NCBI GenBank assembly: GCA_002917075.1
Contig: NTMA01000183.1
Location: 1 to 13,033 of the forward strand
Length of the DNA stretch: 13,033 bases
Source of the DNA: Hawksworthiomyces lignivorus
Taxonomy: Eukaryota > Ascomycota > Sordariomycetes > Ophiostomatales > Ophiostomataceae
Direction of reading: 5' to 3'
Every line of letters starts with the position of its first letter. Positions within the stretch are counted from its first letter, which is position 1. Of this stretch, positions 8,226 to 13,033 are shown piece after piece. Under the pieces are notes generated by a model. The model did no database searches. It saw only the letters and a list, made by a program, of their open reading frames with translations, and was not told where the DNA came from. The position numbers and the translations under genes are program-made.

Positions 8226-9195
8226 AAATAAAACTATAATACAACATTGTAAAACGACTTTTCAAACAAAAGAAGTATGAGATAAATTCATTAGAGATTG
8301 ACATTTAATTCTTGAGTCTTCAAATGAGACAATATATGAAGAACGTCTACGCGATTTTACGATACAATATTCAACACAATATTACAATCAAGTTGAATAT
8401 TTAAAACAAACATGGTTGACAACCTTTAAAGAAAATATAGTCAAGGCTTGAACTAATCAATATCGTCATTACAATATTGTGATTACCTCGCGAGTTGAAG
8501 CTATTCATACTTATTTGAAAAAACATCTCGAAACTTCACAAAACAATCTCTATGAAGTTAAAAGAGGTATCACCAACGCTGTACAAAGCCAAATCACTGA
8601 AGTAATTCATACACACAGAAACAAAAAAATAAAACACCAAATTGAGATTCGCAATAGTCTCTTTGATTCTATCTTTAATATTGTATCCTATAAAACAATG
8701 ATATTGATCAACAAATAAAGAGAAAAATTTGAAAACGAAGTACCTCTTCCAAGTTATACTGATGTATTTACACGTACAATGAGATTGCCTTATACACACG
8801 TTCTTCAGACTAAACATCAAAAAATTGAACAACGATACATCTATCAAAGTCTCACACTACATAAATTTGATATACGATGACATCTTCTTAAAAAAACAAC
8901 TCCTTCTCGAATTTTATTAAAGCCAAAGGTTCGAATTAATAACGTTGTACACAATCCAAGACTTCCAGTAAATAGTACACAACGTGAGGCCAACGAATTT
9001 GAAACAGTTGAGAGACCTGGTCGCAGATGTGGGCTCTGTCGGACAAAAGGACACAATAGAAGGACGTGCCCAACTCTCATAGACGCCTCTCCGTCTTCTG
9101 AACCAGCTGAGGCCGCAAATTTGGTGGATAGATCGCCTTTTTTACGACTTGGAACGGTCGCTTCGGAACAAAGTGAAGAAACAGCGGTAGAATAG
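8226..9195 (+). pseudogene. MULE/FAR1-type transposase, right part with zinc knuckle
   Basis: This continues the transposase of 2-336 in one frame to TAG 9193-9195. Early part: HCKTTFQTKEV, YEERL, VEYLKQTWL and HYNIVITSRVEAIHTYLKK, which carries the catalytic Glu (codon 8497-8499), so all three DDE acidic residues remain. Later: LPYTHVLQ, then LLKPKVRINN and NPRLP. Near the C-terminus a CX2CX4HX4C knuckle, RRCGLCRTKGHNRRTCP (Cys codons at 9028, 9037 and 9067, His at 9052), probably binds DNA. Five in-frame stops occur: TGA at 8278, 8299, 8449 and 8878, and TAA at 8716. The TGA codons fit Trp and the TAA fits Gln altered by a single transition. The last 300 bases are undamaged. The gene is broken by the LTR insertion and by these stops. 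Confidence 0.88.
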
Positions 9196-9576
9196 CTTAA
9201 TTTAGATGTCAGGATGGAGGACACGTAGTGGTTGACTAAGTATTAGGTGCAGTGGTACGTTAATTGGTTTTTTTTTTGGAATTTTTTGGAATTTTTTTAG
9301 TATTTGTTTTAATTGATTTTGTTGTTTTTTATCGTATTTGCTGCTCTATTCAGAATCTCACGATAGTTTTGTAAGGCCTCATACTAGGCCTAATTAGGCG
9401 GTGGAAAGTTTCAGCCAATCAGAAGTTGAGTATGTGCAGGGGGGGGCGCTCATTTGGTAAAAAGGGGGCGCTCATCTATCAGGAGCCGAACCAGCGCTAT
9501 AACATCTGCGGTTTTTAACGTCATTGGCGACCAGTCGACGGCGTCAACGCACAAGCTTCGCTTCCTTTTTGCATTC
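9196..9576. other. Transposon-to-gene border, no supported gene
   Basis: This is the 3' tail beyond the transposase stop, with T-runs near 9270-9330. A marked rise in G+C follows toward 9480. The MULE right end probably lies in this stretch but cannot be fixed from one end. The frame used by the first hydrolase exon is open from 9430, without an ATG before 9577. Confidence 0.5.
9442..9475. repeat. Direct repeat GGGGGCGCTCAT, two copies 22 bp apart
   Basis: GGGGGCGCTCAT occurs at 9442-9453 and again at 9464-9475, separated by TTGGTAAAAA. It marks the base-composition border and could be part of the MULE terminal repeat. Confidence 0.7.
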
Positions 9577-10821
9577 ATGAAGAAGTTTACCACTATATTC
9601 TCGCCGAGACAGCTACAGTATGTCGTCTCACGTTCCAATCACGATATCGGAGGGCTGATTTTTTCCGTATAGATACCTGGCGCCAAGCGCAGGCGACGTT
9701 TATCACGCTCATGCGAAAAAGAACGCGCAGTATGAGAACGTAGCGACATTCCAGGACGGTTCTCTTGGATACTGGCTTGGCAATCCTGACGGCCAAAAAA
9801 TTATTCTTTTTCTTCCTGGTTCGATTCCTTTTTCAATAAGTTGTGCAATAAGTTGTGGAAGTCGCGGATAAAGAAAAGGATGGCTGACCTCTCAGCTGTT
9901 GACACTATGCATAGGCGGCGGCTATGCTCTTCCAGCACTTGCTGGACATTTCGATCTCTTTAATGCAGTCCTCTCTGACCCAAAGTGCAAGGATAAGCTG
10001 GGTGTTCTGATTTTAGAATACGGTACGATTGATTAACTTGCCTCAAATGCCCAAGTAGCACTTAATAACATTTTTTGAACTCGCGGACTTGGCGCCCGAG
10101 GCGACTTATCCTCATCAACTGTGCCAGGCTCCTCACGCCTACAAATATCTCACAGAAACACTTCGCCGAAAGCCGCGTGACGTTTGTCTCCCTAACTATA
10201 AGAGAAAAAAGTAAGAAAGCAAGCTGATGCCGTGCAGATTCTCATCTCTGGTGACTCCACAGGGGGGAACCTCGCTCTTAGTCTGCTCTCAGTTTTGAGC
10301 CACCCCCATGATGGCCTACCTCGGGTTTCGACTTCTGAATCTATAAGCAGTTTTTTCCTCTTTTCGCCCTGGGTGACATTCGACACAACAAGTGCCTCCT
10401 TCAAGAGGAACAAATACAAAGACTGCTTGAACGTAAGAACGCAGGAGGAGTGGACAGCTTCATTTCTCGGAGGTGCCCCTGAAGACAACTATAACTGCCC
10501 ACTTATGGCACATCACAGCTGGTGGACTGGCGCAAAGGTTGGTAATATCAAAACTGTTACAGGCGCCAACGAAGTTTTTGTGGATGATATCATTCGATTT
10601 GCCGACGTTTTGAAGGTCAGTTTTGCCTATCTGTGATTGTCACTTAACTCTAATCTGCTCTCTTACAAATTCAACAGACTGCCAAGTTGGATGCGGAAGT
10701 TCTAGTTGGAGAGGGAGAGGCCCATAATGAAGCCATTAGTTACCCAATATTTGGGCTTCCACCTCCGAAGACTTTGACGTGGTTTCAAGAGTGGGTTCTG
10801 GAATTGGTCCAAATAGAGTGA
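9577..10821 (+). pseudogene. Alpha/beta-hydrolase (hydrolase-3 / steryl acetyl hydrolase-like), six exons, probably damaged
   Basis: Probable esterase/lipase-type hydrolase. Exons that rebuild one frame are 9577-9617, 9673-9818, 9915-10022, 10087-10181, 10238-10615 and 10678-10821, giving 303 residues. Introns are 55, 96, 64, 56 and 62 bp with donors GTATGT, GTTCGA, GTACGA, GTTTGT and GTCAGT. Junctions restore family blocks: SPRQLQ/YLAPSAGDVY, LFLP/GGGYALPALAGHF (oxyanion loop, residues 62-66), LEY/DLAPEATYPHQL and ILISGDSTGGNLALSLL (nucleophile Ser137). Then come GANEVFVDD (acid region, 239-247) and GEGEAHNEA (His272). The catalytic set is therefore present. Oddities: the 64-bp intron ends in GG instead of AG (10085-10086), and the usual HGGG His is Pro. 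The ATG at 9577 is the only one in the open stretch, and homologous-looking sequence (HKLRFLFAF) continues upstream, so the N-terminus may be cut by the transposon border. It could be functional if the GG acceptor is used or is a sequence error. Confidence 0.82.
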
Positions 10822-11201
10822 AGCAATATTGAAACTGTAAGATCAACCTGCTCTCTTAAGAGACATCTGCTGTGGATCTACTAATTAATATGCCCATGAT
10901 TCTCGCGAACAAAAGAGTTACACCTAACTTCTCATCGCCTGATTTATTGCTTGCTATTCTTTCCAATTGTGCTTACGTTTAGAGATGCCGCACCCCCTAC
11001 TATCTTAATACTTATCGTTTTAACATCGCGCGACAAGACCCATAGCTACTCTACCTCCAGTCATTTAAGTGTTGACATCAAAAGGGTTCTCTGTTATCTC
11101 ATCAGTATATTTGTGTAAACTTTGAAACATTTGGGAGAACGTATTTTGGAAAGTAGCTATATCTAGCATCTATCCAAAGGTTTTCTATATAGAATCTCTC
11201 T
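10822..11201. other. Intergenic region between convergent genes
   Basis: About 380 bases between the hydrolase stop and the stop of the minus-strand gene. It should contain both 3' untranslated regions. No perfect AATAAA was seen on the + strand, and no ORF or repeat of note. Confidence 0.6.
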
Positions 11202-11709
11202 CTACACCCAGATTGCCTTTGCAATACCACGCTCTCCAGTCCAGTGGCCATGTGCATCTGGGCAAGTTTCAGCCCACAGGTTGGTCTCGGAGCCGATACC
11301 GACGTCGAAGTTGATCTTTGGCTTTGCGCTCCAGTGAATCTGGTCACTTGAGTCAATGGACCAGCCTGACGAGCCAGTGGCGCTGGTGGCCGTGAGCTGG
11401 TACATGTCGCCGACGCTCGGGTACTTGTTGAATCCCTTTCCGCCGCACTTCAGGACATCGCCGTCCAGCGTGCAGTCCAAGGCCTTTGACTGATCTTGAG
11501 TGCCAGCACCGGTGGCATCCGCGAGGAACCACTTGCCCTTCTTGGGGTCCACAATCTGGAATTTGAAAGTCTTGGCATCGGCGCCGGTGACAGGGACGGC
11601 GGCGGCATTAACGCTGCAATAAGTCAGTGGCTGTGATATCTTACACGGATTGACAGCTGCCATACCTGACAGCCACGAAGGCTGCGGCGATGATGGACTT
11701 GACAAGCAT
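11202..11709 (-). CDS. Small secreted protein, 151 aa, two exons; unknown family
   Basis: Exons on the minus strand are 11709-11666 and 11613-11202, joined by a 52-bp intron (donor GTATGG, acceptor GCAG, ACTGAC branch-like site). The start is ATG at 11709-11707 in the good context CACCAAAATG, with stop TAG at 11204-11202. The first 20 or so residues, MLVKSIIAAAFVAVSVNAAA, form a clear signal peptide with a basic n-region, a hydrophobic core and small residues at the cut. The mature part is about 130 residues, acidic to neutral, Gly/Ser/Thr-rich and rich in Trp (43, 99, 109, 128, 139, 150). It has three Cys (62, 71, 132), so at most one disulfide. Blocks include FKFQIVDPKKGKWFLADATG and WSAKPKINFDVGIGSETNLW. 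I do not recognise the family; a beta-rich fold is a guess. The reading frame is intact and the G+C is ordinary, unlike the neighbouring transposons. The size, signal peptide and location next to a RIP-rich block resemble fungal effector candidates, which is inference only. Confidence 0.85.
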
Positions 11710-11786
11710 TTTGGTGGTCTCTTTTGTCTGGGGTTCGGTAGGGTTGAAGAATGCTAAGACGACATTGCAGGGGGACGCCACCTCCC

Positions 11787-11794
11787 TTTAAATA
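11787..11794 (-). promoter_or_regulatory. Candidate TATA box of the secreted-protein gene
   Basis: TATTTAAA on the minus strand lies about 80 bases upstream of the ATG at 11709, a usual place for a fungal core promoter. Between them on the minus strand lies C/A-rich leader ending in ACCACCAAA before the ATG. Confidence 0.5.
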
Positions 11795-12637
11795 TCCCTC
11801 TCAGTTTTTTCACAGAACCGGAGACTCTGGAATTTGAGAGTATATATTGCTTCCGGCCAACTGCAGCCAACTGGTTGCCGGGTGAGATGTATTCAAGATA
11901 AGAGCGCCATTCACGGCTGAAAGAATTCCGAGAGACCGGGTAATCAACGACGAGCTCGAGCTTCGCTCCGGCTGTTAATTGGAGCAATTACTGTTCTAAA
12001 TTTCACATTCGGCAAATTTACCCGGCGGCCTTCTTGGGCACCGCTCTGTTCCTAGAACGGGCTGGGTCCGTCCTAGTTTGCAATACAAGGTCAAAGAGGA
12101 GATGAATTTGTCAAGAGCGATTGTCGATTCTTGTAATCTTGTGAATGGATCCGGGTACAAGAGAGAGTCATATGAAAGAGGATGAATTAACAAACAGTAA
12201 CAAAGTGACACCTAAACTGCACGTATGTCTGATTGGTATAGATTGGAGCTAGGATTTCAGGCTGTAGCGATGTGTATGCTTCCGCATACTTCTTACGGCG
12301 ATATGCCAACAGAAGAGAAAAAGAATGTACAGAATTAGTCAATCAATCAAACCTTAATCAATCCACCAACGGTCATGACAAATAGTTGCGCAAACAAGAT
12401 TTCTGTTATTTGTTTATTTAATTTCTGTACCCCAAATAAATTTTTTTTTGGCTTAATTAGAATTCAAAAGTAGCCTAAACTAAGGCCATTCTCTTTACGT
12501 CCAGGCCATGAGCAAGCTGTAAATAAGTATATCTCTGTACTTAATATTTGAAAAAAGAGCAGCTGGCTACAACATATATAGGACGAGTGTTAGAAAAAAC
12601 CGCACTCTTAGAATGACCCCTCTTCGTTATCCATTAA
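11795..12637. other. Upstream intergenic region, no supported gene
   Basis: The part up to about 12210 is the likely promoter region of the minus-strand secreted-protein gene. The short minus-strand ORFs here have no start context, motif or family signal. A 6-bp inverted repeat GTATGC-TTCC-GCATAC lies at 12274-12289. From about 12340 the sequence becomes AT-richer. Confidence 0.55.
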
Positions 12638-13033
12638 GTGAAATTTAAGACCTATTCAATAATGGAAAAGTTCCGAAAACCATCGATATTTCTCACGTGC
12701 AAAGTAATTGGCGGATGCGTAGCTCATGCAGATGTTGTGTCCGGAGAGAAGGACATGGTAATCCACAGAGTGTCGGCAGTCGTCGGGGCGCTGGCGAGCC
12801 GAATAATGCGGCAACTGCCGTCCTTGGCCATCCTTGGCACCTAGGTATACTGTCGTCAACTTTGCCCTAGGTGAAATTTGAGTTTAGGTCAATGAATAAA
12901 GTGGCTCTGAGTTGATTAAGAAACAGACCAGAAAATTATCAAACGCAAAAGCTAATTTTTATGTTTACCTGCAACACGGCTAGCCCAACTAATTTAGAAT
13001 AGGAAGAACTAGACCTTTTTTTTTGGGGGGGGG
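12638..13033. other. Unassigned right end with a G+C-richer patch
   Basis: At about 12700-12850 the G+C content rises and both strands are open for about 67-68 codons, but neither translation has a recognisable motif. It could be an exon or gene fragment. A 10-bp tandem pair, TCCTTGGCCA/TCCTTGGCAC, lies at 12821-12840. The sequence ends in T9 (13016-13024) and G9 (13025-13033). Confidence 0.5.

Larger units (their letters stand above)
2..9195 (+). mobile_element. MULE DNA transposon, partial, hosting a nested LTR retrotransposon
   Basis: The two transposase halves (2-336 and 8226-9195) belong to one element, because removing the LTR element plus one CATAT copy rejoins them exactly in frame (tgg-cat-ata-aat). 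The left terminus is outside the window. The right terminus should lie downstream of the stop at 9195, but no terminal inverted repeat can be proved with only one end visible. The G-rich direct repeat at 9442-9475 is the nearest structured sequence. Confidence 0.75.

Noticed and set aside
1..9200. A CRISPR array, rRNA or tRNA gene
   Set aside because: No regularly spaced repeats with spacers, and no cloverleaf or rRNA-like sequence was seen; the repetitiveness is explained by the two LTRs and A/T bias.
8536..9224. Minus-strand ORFs of 103 and 126 codons
   Set aside because: They are antisense shadows of the MULE transposase, whose sense frame has the catalytic Glu and zinc-knuckle motifs.
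10059..10181. Use of the AG at 10058 as acceptor for the hydrolase intron
   Set aside because: The intron would be only 36 bp, and the phase from the preceding exon leads into a stop before LAPEATYP.
10192..10488. Minus-strand 98-codon ORF opposite the hydrolase
   Set aside because: The sense strand carries the GDSTGGN exon with matching splice sites.
11102..11356. Minus-strand 84-codon ORF in another frame of the secreted-protein gene
   Set aside because: Overlaps the better supported signal-peptide gene and has no start context or motif.
12274..12289. Hairpin GTATGC-TTCC-GCATAC as a terminator
   Set aside because: Six pairs with no neighbouring gene end; chance occurrence is likely and such terminators are not a fungal signal.

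Overview
The window looks like nuclear DNA of a filamentous ascomycete (Pezizomycotina). The evidence is short spliceosomal introns of about 50-100 bp with fungal-type donors (GTATGT, GTTTGT, GTCAGT), a secreted-protein gene with a short N-terminal intron, and a transposon block saturated with G:C-to-A:T transitions in the manner of repeat-induced point mutation (RIP). Species is not determined. The sequence ends in a T9-G9 homopolymer and may be a whole contig.

Positions 1 to about 9200 are AT-rich and hold two nested transposons. The host is a Mutator-like (MULE/FAR1-type) DDE transposase gene. Its left part (2-336) and right part (8226-9195) can be read in register across the gap. It is split by a 7,884-bp chromodomain-bearing Ty3/Gypsy LTR retrotransposon (337-8220). 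The retrotransposon has two 504-bp LTRs (337-840 and 7717-8220) and a 5-bp target duplication CATAT (332-336 and 8221-8225). Inside it are degenerate gag (about 1142-3076, CCHC knuckle at 1790-1831) and pol (about 3061-6475). Pol carries protease, reverse transcriptase, RNase H, H2C2 finger, integrase, GPY/F motif and two tandem chromodomain-like motifs. By hand count the LTRs differ at about 65 sites, all transitions, with no transversion and no indel. Many catalytic residues are mutated and stop codons are frequent, so the element is dead. A less mutated, G-richer island (about 6720-7250) with a long hairpin and a 17-bp tandem repeat lies between pol and the 3' LTR.

Positions about 9200-13033 have ordinary composition. 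A six-exon alpha/beta-hydrolase gene (9577-10821, +) with a GDSTGGN nucleophile elbow can be assembled exon by exon, but one intron lacks an AG acceptor and its 5' end lies next to the transposon border. Convergent to it is a two-exon gene on the minus strand (11202-11709) for a 151-residue secreted protein with a signal peptide, an effector-like candidate of unknown family. From 11710 to the end there is a promoter-like stretch and then no supportable gene.

The layout is a RIP-silenced, AT-rich transposon nest abutting a small gene-bearing segment with a probable lipase/esterase relic and a secreted protein.
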